Positions 17,134 to 25,682 of a DNA stretch of 64,000 bases are shown piece by piece. A model generated the notes under the pieces. The model did no database searches, was not told where the DNA came from, and saw only the letters and a program-made list of their open reading frames with translations. Both the position numbers and the translations under genes were made by a program. Each line of letters opens with the position of its first letter. Within the stretch, counting starts at the first letter, position 1. This DNA comes from Cellulomonas chitinilytica (GTDB taxonomy: Bacteria > Actinomycetota > Actinomycetes > Actinomycetales > Cellulomonadaceae): contig NZ_BONK01000002.1 in the NCBI RefSeq assembly GCF_016862675.1, forward strand, positions 1 through 64,000, in the 5' to 3' direction.

Positions 17134-17577
17134 TCACCCTAGGTGCTGTGCGGCCTCGGGCGCCTCGCCGTCCGTGCGCGTCCTGCCCGTCGTCCAGAGC
17201 CACCACAGGCCGAGGAACGGCAGCACGAGCGGCACGTACCCGTAGCCCCGGCCGAACCCGGACCACACGGTCTGGTCGGGGAACTCGCCGACGTCGACCA
17301 GGGACAACGTGCCGACCACGAGCACACCGACGGTCTCGATCCCGACCGTGACCCATGCGAGGCGACGACGGTCCGTGGCCAGCGCGAACGTCGCCACCAC
17401 GTAGACCACGCCCGAGGCGAGGGACAGGAGGTAGGCGACCGGGGCCTCGTCGAGCTTGGTCGACACCTGGTAGACGCCCCGGGCGGTCGCGGCGAGCGCG
17501 AGGATGCCGTAGACGGCGACGAGCAGCCGTCCCGGGCCGGTCCCGGTCGCCCGGTGCGTCGGACGCTGGTCGGTCAC
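17134..17577 (-). CDS. Integral membrane protein upstream of pyrD
   Basis: The 147-residue protein has four hydrophobic segments: LLVAVYGILALAATARGVY, AYLLSLASGVVYVVATFAL, VTVGIETVGVLVVGTLSLV and a C-terminal YVPLVLPFLGLWWLWTTG. I recognise it only as a conserved actinobacterial membrane protein. Its GTG overlaps the stop of the preceding membrane-protein gene (GTGA), and only 4 bases separate it from pyrD. The two membrane proteins probably form a pair. Confidence 0.78.
   Translation of the reverse strand: MTDQRPTHRATGTGPGRLLVAVYGILALAATARGVYQVSTKLDEAPVAYLLSLASGVVYVVATFALATDRRRLAWVTVGIETVGVLVVGTLSLVDVGEFPDQTVWSGFGRGYGYVPLVLPFLGLWWLWTTGRTRTDGEAPEAAQHLG
17136..17141 (-). promoter_or_regulatory. 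Leaderless -10 hexamer TAGGGT (pyrD)
   Basis: On the minus strand TAGGGT ends 6 bases before the pyrD GTG at 17129 and overlaps the 3' end of the upstream membrane-protein gene. Confidence 0.5.
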
Positions 17578-17936
17578 ACGGTCCCCCAGATCTGGAGCAG
17601 TCGGTACTCGAGGAAAGCCACGGTCAGGGCCGCGACGAGAAGGACGACCGAGCTCCACCGCGTGCGCTCGGCGAACGCCCAGGCGGCCGCGAACGGCAGC
17701 ACGACCGCCTGCGTGACGACGTAGCCCCAGAAGAGCCCGCCGCTGAGGCCCGCGGGCGGGTCGGTCGCCGCGAGCACGGCTGCGACCACGGCCTGCACGA
17801 CGAGCACGGACTCGACCACGGCACCGCCCCACAGCTGGCGCAGGACCACCGCACGGTCGCGGACCACGAACCACGCGGCCCACCCGGCCAGGACGACGCA
17901 CAGCAGCACGACGAGCAGCGCGAGGGGCACGATCAC
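17574..17936 (-). CDS. Small integral membrane protein
   Basis: The 120-residue protein has four predicted helices: VPLALLVVLLCVVLAGWAAW, VESVLVVQAVVAAVLAAT, GLFWGYVVTQAVVLPFAAAW and SVVLLVAALTVAFLEYRLL. It has the look of a conserved actinobacterial membrane protein, with no catalytic motif. It is the first gene of a minus-strand run leading to pyrD and shares a divergent promoter region with pepA. A TACGGT hexamer 8 bases upstream supports the GTG start. Confidence 0.78.
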   Translation of the reverse strand: MIVPLALLVVLLCVVLAGWAAWFVVRDRAVVLRQLWGGAVVESVLVVQAVVAAVLAATDPPAGLSGGLFWGYVVTQAVVLPFAAAWAFAERTRWSSVVLLVAALTVAFLEYRLLQIWGTV

Positions 17937-17944
17937 GGGACCAC

Positions 17945-17950
17945 ACCGTA
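17945..17950 (-). promoter_or_regulatory. Leaderless -10 hexamer TACGGT
   Basis: On the minus strand TACGGT ends 8 bases before the GTG at 17936. Confidence 0.45.
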
Positions 17951-17984
17951 CCGGCGGTGCACGGGTGCACCGGCACCGACGACA

Positions 17985-17990
17985 TACGAT
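17985..17990 (+). promoter_or_regulatory. Leaderless -10 hexamer TACGAT (pepA)
   Basis: TACGAT ends 6 bases before the GTG at 17997, and there is no Shine-Dalgarno sequence. Confidence 0.5.
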
Positions 17991-17996
17991 CGAGCG

Positions 17997-19478
17997 GTGA
18001 CCGTGACGCTGACCTCACAGGACCCTGCCCGCCTCTCCGTCGACGCCGTGGTCGTCGCCGTCGCCCAGAAGGACGGCGCCCCGCGCGTCCTCGGCGGCGC
18101 GTGGCTGCCGAAGGACCTGCGCACCTCGATCGAGCGGGACGGCGCTGCCCTGGGTGTGACCGGCGCGGCCGACGAGGTCCGCCGGCTGCCCGGCACCGGT
18201 CTGCACGCCGCCGTCCTCGTCCTCACCGGTGTCGGTGCCGCGGAGTCCGTCTCGCCCGAGGTCCTGCGTCGCGCTGCCGGCGCGGCGACCCGCGAGCTGA
18301 CCGGGACCGCGACCGTCGCGCTCGCTCTGCCCGCCGACGACCAGGACTCGCTCGCCGCCGTCGTCGAGGGCGGCCTGCTCGGCGCCTACGCGTACAACCG
18401 CTACCGCACCGACGACGCCGCCCGGGCGGCCGTCCGCGACCTGGAGGTCGTGACGTCGCTCGGCCGCACGCGCGCCGCGAAGGACGCCGTCCAGCGCGCC
18501 GAGGTCGTCGCCGCCGCGGTGCACGCCACCCGCGACCTGGTCAACGCCGCCCCCAACGACCTGTTCCCCGCGGCGTTCGCCGACGCTGCCAAGGCCGCCG
18601 TGAAGGACGCGGGCGCCAAGGGCGTCAAGGTCACGGTCCTCGACGAGAAGGCGCTGGCGGCCGGCGGCTACGGCGGGCTCGTCGGCGTGGGTCAGGGGTC
18701 GGTCCGCGGACCTCGTCTCGTGAAGGTGGCGTACGCGCCGTCCCGGCCCAAGGCGAAGGTCGCGCTCGTCGGCAAGGGGATCACGTTCGACAGCGGTGGC
18801 ATCTCGATCAAGCCCGCGGCCGGCATGGAGGCGATGAAGTCCGACATGGCGGGAGCCGCCGCCGTGCTGCACACCGTGGTCGCGGCTGCTCGGCTGGAGC
18901 TGCCGGTCGCCGTGACCGGGTGGCTCTGCCTCGCCGAGAACATGCCGTCGGGGACCGCCCAGCGGCCGTCGGACGTGCTCACGATCCGCGGCGGGAAGAC
19001 CGTCGAGGTCCTCAACACCGACGCCGAGGGCCGGCTCGTCATGGCCGACGGCCTCGTCGCCGCGGTCGAGGAGGGCCCCGACGTCGTCATCGACATCGCG
19101 ACGCTCACGGGTGCCCAGCTGGTCGCGCTCGGCCACCGGGTCTCGGCCGTCATGGGGACCGAGGACGTGCGCGCCGAGGTCGTCGCCGCCGCCGACGCGA
19201 GCGGCGAGCAGTTCTGGCCGATGCCGCTGCCCGCCGAGCTCCGGGCGAGCCTCAAGTCGAAGGTCGCCGACATCGCGAACATCGGCGACCGGTTCGGCGG
19301 GATGCTGACGGCCGGCGTGTTCCTCCGGGAGTTCGTCGGCGACACGCCGTGGGCGCACCTCGACGTGGCGGGTCCGGCGTTCAACGAGAAGAGCGCGCAC
19401 GGGTACACGCCCGTCGGCGGCACCGGGGTGGGCGTGCGGACGCTGCTCCAGCTCATCGAGTCCCGCGCAGGGGCCTGA
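17997..19478 (+). CDS. pepA: Leucyl aminopeptidase (M17)
   Basis: This cytoplasmic hexameric two-zinc aminopeptidase removes N-terminal residues from peptides. The 493 residues hold an N-terminal macro-like domain and a C-terminal catalytic domain. The latter has VGKGITFDSGGISIKP (metal Lys and Asp), MKSDMAGAAAVL and the family signature NTDAEGRLVMADGL. GTG 17997 is favoured by the leaderless hexamer and by the start of homology; the frame is open further upstream only by GC bias. It begins the conserved pepA-lpdA-sucB block. Confidence 0.97.
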   Translation: MTVTLTSQDPARLSVDAVVVAVAQKDGAPRVLGGAWLPKDLRTSIERDGAALGVTGAADEVRRLPGTGLHAAVLVLTGVGAAESVSPEVLRRAAGAATRELTGTATVALALPADDQDSLAAVVEGGLLGAYAYNRYRTDDAARAAVRDLEVVTSLGRTRAAKDAVQRAEVVAAAVHATRDLVNAAPNDLFPAAFADAAKAAVKDAGAKGVKVTVLDEKALAAGGYGGLVGVGQGSVRGPRLVKVAYAPSRPKAKVALVGKGITFDSGGISIKPAAGMEAMKSDMAGAAAVLHTVVAAARLELPVAVTGWLCLAENMPSGTAQRPSDVLTIRGGKTVEVLNTDAEGRLVMADGLVAAVEEGPDVVIDIATLTGAQLVALGHRVSAVMGTEDVRAEVVAAADASGEQFWPMPLPAELRASLKSKVADIANIGDRFGGMLTAGVFLREFVGDTPWAHLDVAGPAFNEKSAHGYTPVGGTGVGVRTLLQLIESRAGA

Positions 19479-19488
19479 CCCCCGCGGT

Positions 19489-19526
19489 CGACGGCCCGGT
19501 CCCGCAGCGGCGGGGGCGGGCCGTCG
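19489..19526. terminator. Hairpin between pepA and a convergent small gene
   Basis: CGACGGCCCG (19489-19498) pairs with CGGGCCGTCG (19517-19526) around an 18-base GC-rich loop, just after the pepA stop. Confidence 0.5.
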
Positions 19527-19542
19527 TCCGTCCGGAGGCGCG

Positions 19543-19884
19543 TCAGACGACGCCGCGCTTGCGCAGGATCCTCTGCCGAGAGTTGTAGTCCCGCATCCGC
19601 TGCGGGTAGCCGACCCGCTGCACGTCGTACACCGGGATGTTCAGCTCCCGGGCGAGCTGCACCGCGGCCTTCTCGTCAGGGACGCGCCGCCGCGTCCACT
19701 CCCCGTCCGTGGCCACGAGCATCACCGTCATCGGGGCGGCGGTGGTGCGCGGCTCGACGTACGCCTCGACCCCGACGCGGGTCGCGACGAAGTCCGTGAG
19801 GTGCGCGACCGTCGCGTCCTTGGCGGCACGGTCGTCCGGCACGTCGGAGGAGGTGGGACGGGGTCGGCGCGAGAACAGGCCCAT
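19543..19884 (-). CDS. Conserved actinobacterial protein of unknown function
   Basis: The 113-residue soluble protein starts MGLFSRRPRP, has a central strand pattern (TVMLVATDGEWTRRRVPDE) and ends with a basic tail (YPQRMRDYNSRQRILRKRG). No enzyme motif is visible. Such a gene is commonly found between pepA and lpdA in related actinobacteria, as far as I recall. The ATG start follows a TACCCT hexamer by 8 bases. The basic C-terminus suggests nucleic acid or ribosome contact, which is inference only. Confidence 0.75.
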   Translation of the reverse strand: MGLFSRRPRPTSSDVPDDRAAKDATVAHLTDFVATRVGVEAYVEPRTTAAPMTVMLVATDGEWTRRRVPDEKAAVQLARELNIPVYDVQRVGYPQRMRDYNSRQRILRKRGVV

Positions 19885-19892
19885 GCCGGACG

Positions 19893-19898
19893 AGGGTA
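19893..19898 (-). promoter_or_regulatory. Leaderless -10 hexamer TACCCT
   Basis: On the minus strand TACCCT ends 8 bases before the ATG at 19884. Confidence 0.45.
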
Positions 19899-20089
19899 GC
19901 CGCCCCGTCTGTCAGAGCCGGCGCGCCCGCCGTGCGGATCTCCGTGGCCGATGCCCCGAGCACCAGTCATGGGACGACTGTTCCGAGAGTCACACGGATC
20001 TGCAGGTCGCCGCGGTCGTTCCTGCCCGGTCGGGATGACAAGATGGTCGGCGAGCTCGAGACCACACGCCTGCGTATGAGGAGTTGCAC

Positions 20090-21472
20090 GTGGCCGACAC
20101 CGGCACCGCTTTCGACATCGTCGTCCTGGGCGCAGGGAGTGGTGGCTACGCCGCCGCCCTCCGTGCCGCACAGCTCGGCAAGACCGTGGCACTCGTCGAG
20201 GCCGACAAGGTCGGCGGCACCTGCCTGCACAACGGGTGCATCCCGACCAAGGCGCTGCTGCACGCCGCCGAGCTGGCGGACAACGCGCGCGACGGCGCCC
20301 ACTTCGGCGTGAAGACCACGCTCGAGGGAATCGACATGGCCGGCGTGAACCAGTACAAGGACACCGTGATCGGAGGCCTGTACAAGGGCCTGCAGGGGCT
20401 CATCAAGTCCCGCAAGATCACCGTCATCGAGGGCTACGGCCGTCTCGTCGCGCAGAACACCGTCGAGGTCGACGGCACCCGGTACACGGGTGAGCACATC
20501 GTGCTCGCGACCGGCTCGTACGCGCGCTCGCTGCCCGGTCTGGAGATCGGCGGCCGGGTCATCACGTCCGACCAGGCGCTGCAGCTCGACTGGGTGCCGA
20601 AGTCCGCGATCATCCTCGGCGGCGGCGTCATCGGCTCCGAGTTCGCGAGCGTGTGGAAGTCGTTCGGCGCGGACGTCACGATCATCGAGGCGCTCCCCCA
20701 CCTGGTGCCCAACGAGGACGTCGCGCTCTCCAAGGCTTTCGAGCGCGCGTTCCGCAAGCGCGGCATCGCGTTCAACCTCGGCGTCCGGTTCCAGGGCGTG
20801 ACGCAGGACGACAACGGCGTGCACGTCACGCTCGAGGACGGCAAGACGTTCGACGCCGACGTGCTGCTCGTGGCCGTGGGCCGCGGCCCGCGCACCGGCG
20901 GCCTCGGGTACGAGGAGCAGGGCGTCACGCTGGACCGTGGCTTCGTCATCACCGACGAGCGCCTGCACACCGGCGTCGGCAACGTCTACGCCGTCGGCGA
21001 CATCGTCCCGGGCCTGCAGCTCGCCCACCGCGGCTTCGCGCAGGGCATCTTCGTCGCCGAGCAGATCGCCGGGCTCAACCCCCCGGCGATCGTCGAGTCC
21101 GGCATCCCGCGCGTCACCTACTCGCACCCCGAGGTCGCCTCGGTCGGTCTCACCGAGGCCGGCGCGAAGGAGGTCCACGGCGAGGACGCCGTCGAGGTCC
21201 TCGAGTACAACCTCGCGGGCAACGGCAAGAGCAAGATCCTCGACACGGCCGGCTTCATCAAGCTCGTGCGCCAGAAGGACGGCCCCGTCGTCGGCGTGCA
21301 CATGATCGGCGACCGGGTCGGCGAGCTCATCGGCGAGGGCCAGCTCATCGTGAACTGGGAGGCCTACCCGGAGGACGTCGCCTCCCTCGTCCACGCACAC
21401 CCCACGCAGAACGAGGCGCTCGGCGAGGCCCACCTGGCGCTCGCCGGCAAGCCGCTGCACGCCCACAACTGA
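20090..21472 (+). CDS. lpdA: Dihydrolipoyl dehydrogenase (E3)
   Basis: This FAD enzyme reoxidises the dihydrolipoyl groups of 2-oxoacid dehydrogenase complexes with NAD. The 460 residues have the FAD motif VVLGAGSGGYAAALRA, the redox disulfide GGTCLHNGCIPTK, the NAD motif ILGGGVIGSEFASVW, the second FAD motif NVYAVGDIV and the C-terminal catalytic dyad HAHPTQNE. GTG 20090 has GAGGAG 6 bases upstream. It is followed by sucB after 27 bases, so the two are probably one transcript. The roughly 200 bp before it (19885-20089) holds its promoter, which I could not place. Confidence 0.97.
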   Translation: MADTGTAFDIVVLGAGSGGYAAALRAAQLGKTVALVEADKVGGTCLHNGCIPTKALLHAAELADNARDGAHFGVKTTLEGIDMAGVNQYKDTVIGGLYKGLQGLIKSRKITVIEGYGRLVAQNTVEVDGTRYTGEHIVLATGSYARSLPGLEIGGRVITSDQALQLDWVPKSAIILGGGVIGSEFASVWKSFGADVTIIEALPHLVPNEDVALSKAFERAFRKRGIAFNLGVRFQGVTQDDNGVHVTLEDGKTFDADVLLVAVGRGPRTGGLGYEEQGVTLDRGFVITDERLHTGVGNVYAVGDIVPGLQLAHRGFAQGIFVAEQIAGLNPPAIVESGIPRVTYSHPEVASVGLTEAGAKEVHGEDAVEVLEYNLAGNGKSKILDTAGFIKLVRQKDGPVVGVHMIGDRVGELIGEGQLIVNWEAYPEDVASLVHAHPTQNEALGEAHLALAGKPLHAHN

Positions 21473-21499
21473 CCACACGATCGAAGGAGACACGCGGTC

Positions 21500-23284
21500 A
21501 TGTCCGACAACGTGCAGCTGCCCGCTCTCGGTGAGTCCGTCACCGAGGGCACCGTCACCCGCTGGCTGAAGAACGTGGGCGACCGCGTCGAGGTCGACGA
21601 GCCCCTGCTCGAGATCTCGACCGACAAGGTCGACACCGAGATCCCGTCGCCGTTCGCCGGCGTCGTCGAGCAGATCCTCGTCCAGGAGGACGAGACGGTC
21701 GAGGTCGGCGCGACGCTGGCCGTCATCGGCTCCGGCGAGGGTGGCGGCGACGCCTCCGCACAGGCCGAGGCCGCTCCCGCCGCGACCGAGGAGCAGGCTC
21801 CGGCCGAGGAGCCCGCCGCCGAGGCGGCGCCCGAGGCGGAGCCGGCCGAGGAGCACGAGGCACCGGCGGCCCAGCAGCCCCCCGGGGGCGGCGGCGAGGG
21901 CGACGAGGTGAGGCTCCCCGCGCTCGGCGAGTCCGTCACCGAGGGCACCGTGACGCGCTGGCTCAAGGCTGTCGGCGACAGCGTCGAGGTCGACGAGCCG
22001 CTGCTCGAGATCTCGACCGACAAGGTCGACACCGAGATCCCGTCGCCCGTCGCGGGCACCGTCCAGCAGATCCTCGTCCAGGAGGACGAGACGGTCGAGG
22101 TCGGCGCCGTCCTGGCCGTCATCGGCTCGGGGGCCGCGTCGTCGGCGCCTGCGGACGCCGCACCCGCGGAAGCCGCACCCGCGCAGCCCGCGGCCGCACC
22201 GGCCGAGGCTCCCGCTCCCGCCCCGCAGGCCGAGGCTGCGCCTGCCGCACCCGCGCCGACCCCTGCCCCGGTGCCGGCCACGCCTGCACCGGCGCCCGCA
22301 CCGGCCGCCGCGCCCGCAGCAGCCGCAGCGCCGGCTCCGGCCGTCTCCGGCAGCTACCTGACCCCGCTCGTGCGCAAGCTCGCCGCGGACAAGGGCGTCG
22401 ACGTCGCCACGCTCACCGGCACCGGCGTCGGCGGTCGCATCCGCAAGGAGGACGTCCTCGAGGCGGCCGCCAAGGCGGAGGCGGCGAAGGCCGCCGCCGC
22501 TGCTCCGGCGGCACCTGCCGCTGCGGCCCCGGCCGCGAAGGCGGCGTCCGTCCCGTCGGTCTCGCCGCTGCGCGGCACGACCGAGAAGGCCAGCCGCCTG
22601 CGCCAGATCATCGCCGAGCGCATGGTCGAGGCCCTGCACAGCCAGGCGCAGCTCACCACGGTGGTCGAGGTCGACGTCACCAAGGTCGCTCGCCTGCGGG
22701 CGCGCGCCAAGGAGGACTTCAAGGCGCGCGAGGGTGTCAACCTCACGTTCCTGCCGTTCTTCGTGCTCGCCGCGGTCGAGGCCCTCAAGGCCTTCCCGAA
22801 GGTCAACGGCGTGCTCGAGGGCAACACGATCACGTACCACGGCCAGGAGAACGTCGGCATCGCGGTCGACACCGAGCGCGGCCTCGTCGTGCCGGTGATC
22901 CGTGACGCGGGCGACCTCAACCTCGCCGGGCTGTCGCGCAAGATCGTCGACCTCGCCGGCCGAACCCGGGGCAACAAGGTCGGCCCGGACGAGCTCAGCG
23001 GCGCGACGTTCACCGTCACGAACACGGGCTCGGGCGGCGCGATCATCGACACGCCGATCGTCCCGGGTGGGACGTCCGCGATCCTCGGCACCGGCGCGAT
23101 CGTCAAGCGCCCGGTCGTCATCCAGGACGCCGACGGCGCCGAGGTCATCGCGATCCGGTCGATGTGCTACCTGTCGCTGTCGTACGACCACCGGCTGGTC
23201 GACGGCGCCGACGCGTCGCGGTACCTGTCCGCGGTCAAGGCCCGCATCGAGGAGGGCGCGTTCGAGTCCGAGGTCGGCCTCTGA
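21500..23284 (+). CDS. sucB: 2-oxoglutarate dehydrogenase E2, dihydrolipoamide acyltransferase with two lipoyl domains
   Basis: This is the E2 core of a 2-oxoacid dehydrogenase complex, of the actinobacterial SucB type, 594 residues. Two N-terminal lipoyl domains carry the lipoate on Lys43 and Lys175 (both in STDKVDTE). A Pro/Ala linker (about residues 210-285) leads to a peripheral-subunit binding domain ([14 protein letters not shown] to [10 protein letters not shown]), a second Ala-rich linker and the catalytic domain, ending in [12 protein letters not shown] with the active-site His and Asp. AAGGAG lies 10 bases before the ATG. In many actinobacteria this E2 also serves pyruvate dehydrogenase. 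Confidence 0.96.
   Translation: MSDNVQLPALGESVTEGTVTRWLKNVGDRVEVDEPLLEISTDKVDTEIPSPFAGVVEQILVQEDETVEVGATLAVIGSGEGGGDASAQAEAAPAATEEQAPAEEPAAEAAPEAEPAEEHEAPAAQQPPGGGGEGDEVRLPALGESVTEGTVTRWLKAVGDSVEVDEPLLEISTDKVDTEIPSPVAGTVQQILVQEDETVEVGAVLAVIGSGAASSAPADAAPAEAAPAQPAAAPAEAPAPAPQAEAAPAAPAPTPAPVPATPAPAPAPAAAPAAAAAPAPAVSGSYLTPLVRKLAADKGVDVATLTGTGVGGRIRKEDVLEAAAKAEAAKAAAAAPAAPAAAAPAAKAASVPSVSPLRGTTEKASRLRQIIAERMVEALHSQAQLTTVVEVDVTKVARLRARAKEDFKAREGVNLTFLPFFVLAAVEALKAFPKVNGVLEGNTITYHGQENVGIAVDTERGLVVPVIRDAGDLNLAGLSRKIVDLAGRTRGNKVGPDELSGATFTVTNTGSGGAIIDTPIVPGGTSAILGTGAIVKRPVVIQDADGAEVIAIRSMCYLSLSYDHRLVDGADASRYLSAVKARIEEGAFESEVGL
21605..21711 (+). repeat. Direct repeat copy 1, first lipoyl domain
   Basis: Positions 21605-21651 (47 bases) and 21671-21711 (41 bases) are identical to the stretches 396 bases downstream. 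They encode the lipoyl-lysine hairpin and the last strands of the domain. Confidence 0.85.
22001..22107 (+). repeat. Direct repeat copy 2, second lipoyl domain
   Basis: Positions 22001-22047 and 22067-22107 repeat copy 1 without a mismatch, while the flanking codons differ. The 396-base offset equals 132 codons. Confidence 0.85.
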
Positions 23285-23311
23285 CGTTCCCGCACCACCC
23301 GTTCTGCCCGA

Positions 23312-23350
23312 CGACGGCCCGGGTCCCCTTCGTGGGGACCCGGGCCGTCG
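23312..23350. terminator. Terminator after sucB, 17-bp perfect stem
   Basis: Arms 23312-23328 and 23334-23350 pair perfectly around the loop TTCGT, 28 bases after the sucB stop. Confidence 0.8.
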
Positions 23351-23373
23351 CGCGTCCACGCCGTCGCGCGCCC

Positions 23374-23379
23374 TAGGGT
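23374..23379 (+). promoter_or_regulatory. Leaderless -10 hexamer TAGGGT
   Basis: TAGGGT ends 6 bases before the ATG at 23386. Confidence 0.5.
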
Positions 23380-23385
23380 GACCGC

Positions 23386-24276
23386 ATGCACGTGGTGGTG
23401 GCCGGCTCACAGGGGTTCATCGGCGGCGCCCTCGTCCCGCACCTGCGTGCGGCGGGGCACGAGGTCCGGGTGCTGGTGCGCCGCGACCCACGGTCGTCCG
23501 ACGAGGTCGGCTGGGACCCGGACCGGGGGCAGCTGGAGCCGGCGGTCCTGCGTGCGGCGGACGCGGTGGTCGACCTCGCGGGCGTGAACGCCGGGAGCCG
23601 CCCGCTGACCGCGCGTCGCAAACAGCTCGTCCTGTCGTCACGGCTGCGCACCACCGAGCTGCTGTCGACGACCCTCGCACGGCTCGACGACCGGCCGCGG
23701 ATACTCCTGCAGGCGTCGGGGATCGGGGCGTACGGCGACCGCGGCGACGTCGAGCTCGACGAGCTCGAGCCTCTCGGCACGACGTTCTTCGCCGACGTCG
23801 TCCGGCAGTGGGAGGCCGCGACCGCGCCCGCACAGGACGCCGGGTCCCGGGTCGTCCTGTTGCGCACCGGCGTCGTGCTCGGGCCGCACGGCGGTGCGCT
23901 CGGGCGCCTGCTCCCGCTGCTGCGGCTCGGCCTGGGTGGCCGGCTGGGCTCGGGGCGACAGTTCTGGCCGTGGATCACGCTGGCCGACGAGGTGCGGGCG
24001 ATCGGGCATCTCCTCGAGGTCGACGTGCATGGTCCGGTGAACCTCGTGGCGCGCGCGGACCGTAACTCCGACGTGATCGGCGCCCTGGCGCGCGCGATGC
24101 ACCGGCCGGCCGTCGTCCCGGTGCCGGCGTTCGCGCTCCGTGCGCTGCTCGGCGACTTCTCCTCGGAGGTGCTCGGTTCGATCCGGGCGGTCCCGGCCGC
24201 GCTCGACGCCAGCGGCTTCCGGCCGCTCCATCCCGACCTCGGCGCGGCGAGCGCGTGGCTCGTCGACGCGAGCTGA
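23386..24276 (+). CDS. TIGR01777-type NAD-dependent epimerase / SulA-homologue
   Basis: The 296-residue short-chain dehydrogenase-like protein is of the YfcH group. The N-terminal nucleotide motif is VVVAGSQGFIGGALVPHL. It has DLAGVNAGSRPLT in place of the usual cofactor-site motif, LQASGIGAYGDRG with the serine and tyrosine region, and LRTGVVLGPHGGALGRLLP. The reaction of this family is unknown. It sits between sucB and lipB, a position it also holds in other actinobacteria as far as I recall. The transcript is probably leaderless. Confidence 0.9.
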   Translation: MHVVVAGSQGFIGGALVPHLRAAGHEVRVLVRRDPRSSDEVGWDPDRGQLEPAVLRAADAVVDLAGVNAGSRPLTARRKQLVLSSRLRTTELLSTTLARLDDRPRILLQASGIGAYGDRGDVELDELEPLGTTFFADVVRQWEAATAPAQDAGSRVVLLRTGVVLGPHGGALGRLLPLLRLGLGGRLGSGRQFWPWITLADEVRAIGHLLEVDVHGPVNLVARADRNSDVIGALARAMHRPAVVPVPAFALRALLGDFSSEVLGSIRAVPAALDASGFRPLHPDLGAASAWLVDAS

Positions 24277-24289
24277 CCGCGCGGCGTCG

Positions 24290-25609
24290 TCAGCCGGGGG
24301 CGGCGGTGACGTCCCAGACCCGCCAGCCGTCGTCGGTCCACCGCAGGCCGAGCACGACCGTCCGCTCGGGCGCGGCCGGCACCTCGACCCGGCTCGCCCC
24401 GTCGGCCGACACCCGGATGTGTGTGGACATCGAGGTCGTGAGCGCGACCTGCGCGTCGAGGCCCGGTGCAGGCCGGGCACGGAGGTGGGCGTCCGCGACG
24501 TGGACCGTGAGGCCCTCGACGTGGCCGCCCGCCAGCGCTGCGACGACCCCGCTGTCGGCCGTGAAGGCGGGCCCGCCGTCGACCTCGACGCGCGTGAGGG
24601 CAGCGACCTGCGCGGACGCCACGACGCCGGCACGACGTCTGCTGAGCTCGACGGCGGCTGCCACCGGGTCGGTGCGGTCGAGCACCGGGTCGACGTCGGC
24701 GCTCGCACCGGTCGACGGTCCGTCGGCGACGGGCGCGAACCGCACGACGAGCGCGGTCCCGGCCGACGCGACGGCGAGTGCCGCCACGGCCACGAGGCCC
24801 GCGCGGACGAGGCGCCGCGGCCGCCGCTGCCGACGCCGCGGAGCGGGCGTGGAGCTGCCGCGATGGGCCGCACGGACCAGGTCCGCCGCCGCACGCGTCC
24901 CCGCGTCGGGAAGGCGTACGGCCTCGGGCTCGGCCGTCCGGTAGCACGCGTCGACGACCTGCGCGGCGAGGAGCTCCGGGAGGTGCAGCAGCGCCTCGAA
25001 CGCGTCGCGGAGCGCCGGGGCGCCGCCGGCGGCCGAGGCGAGGTGCGCGTCGGGTCCGGGCATCTGGCCGAGCACGGTCGCCAGCAGGCGGCGGACGTCG
25101 CCGTCGGGCGTTCCGAGGCCGAGGACCGCGGCCCGCAGGTCGACGAGCACCGGGCGCCCGTCCGGACGGACCACGACGGTCGACGCGTCGACCGCGCCGT
25201 GCACCAGACCCGCGTCGTGCAGGGCGGCGAGCGCGTCCGCGACGGGGATCGCGACCGTCACGGCCTCCCCGTCGCCCAGCGGAGCCCGAGCGGCGCGGAG
25301 CTCGTCGAGCGTCGGGCCCTCGACGGGCTCCACGACGAGGCCGACCCGTCCGGGCGACAGCTCGACGGCATCGAGGAACCGGCACAGGTGGTCGTGGCGG
25401 AGGGCGCGCAGCCGGGCGATCCGTGCGCGCATGACGTCGTCCAGGGCGGTGGCGACGACGTGGAGCTCGACGGGCCGGTCGGAGCCGTCGTCCGGCCGGG
25501 CGGTGAACCCGGTGCCGTCGCGACCGGCGGGGCCCACCACCCGGTACCCGGCGGCGTCGAGCGCCGTCGCGACGTCTCCGGGCACGAGGAAGCGGTCCAT
25601 GACCGCCAT
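24290..25609 (-). CDS. Membrane-anchored pseudokinase-like protein
   Basis: The 439-residue protein has an N-terminal protein-kinase-like lobe (about residues 1-230). The interlobe region VGLVVEPVEGPTLDEL and ALAALHDAGLVHGAVDASTVVV match the kinase alphaE and catalytic loop, but HRD reads HGA and DFG reads DLR. The catalytic Asp is missing and a metal Asp is uncertain. A basic stretch (RRRQRRPRR) and one membrane helix (AGLVAVAALAVASAGTALVV) follow, then an extracellular domain of about 140 residues ending in a mixed beta region. It resembles the FHA/MviN-linked pseudokinases of actinobacteria in layout only. The start is uncertain: ATG 25609, ATG 25600 or GTG 25648. Confidence 0.72.
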   Translation of the reverse strand: MAVMDRFLVPGDVATALDAAGYRVVGPAGRDGTGFTARPDDGSDRPVELHVVATALDDVMRARIARLRALRHDHLCRFLDAVELSPGRVGLVVEPVEGPTLDELRAARAPLGDGEAVTVAIPVADALAALHDAGLVHGAVDASTVVVRPDGRPVLVDLRAAVLGLGTPDGDVRRLLATVLGQMPGPDAHLASAAGGAPALRDAFEALLHLPELLAAQVVDACYRTAEPEAVRLPDAGTRAAADLVRAAHRGSSTPAPRRRQRRPRRLVRAGLVAVAALAVASAGTALVVRFAPVADGPSTGASADVDPVLDRTDPVAAAVELSRRRAGVVASAQVAALTRVEVDGGPAFTADSGVVAALAGGHVEGLTVHVADAHLRARPAPGLDAQVALTTSMSTHIRVSADGASRVEVPAAPERTVVLGLRWTDDGWRVWDVTAAPG

Positions 25610-25682
25610 CGAAGCCGGTCGGGCGAGACGACGTCGCCGCTCGTCCACAGGTCAGAGATGCACGACGGCGCCCGCCGGCGGA

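Noticed and set aside
19967..23410. 1147-codon ORF on the minus strand across lpdA and sucB
   Set aside because: It is the antisense shadow of two certain genes; its residue composition (Arg/Asp/Val/Leu/Gly-rich repeats) is what opposite-strand GC-biased codons give.
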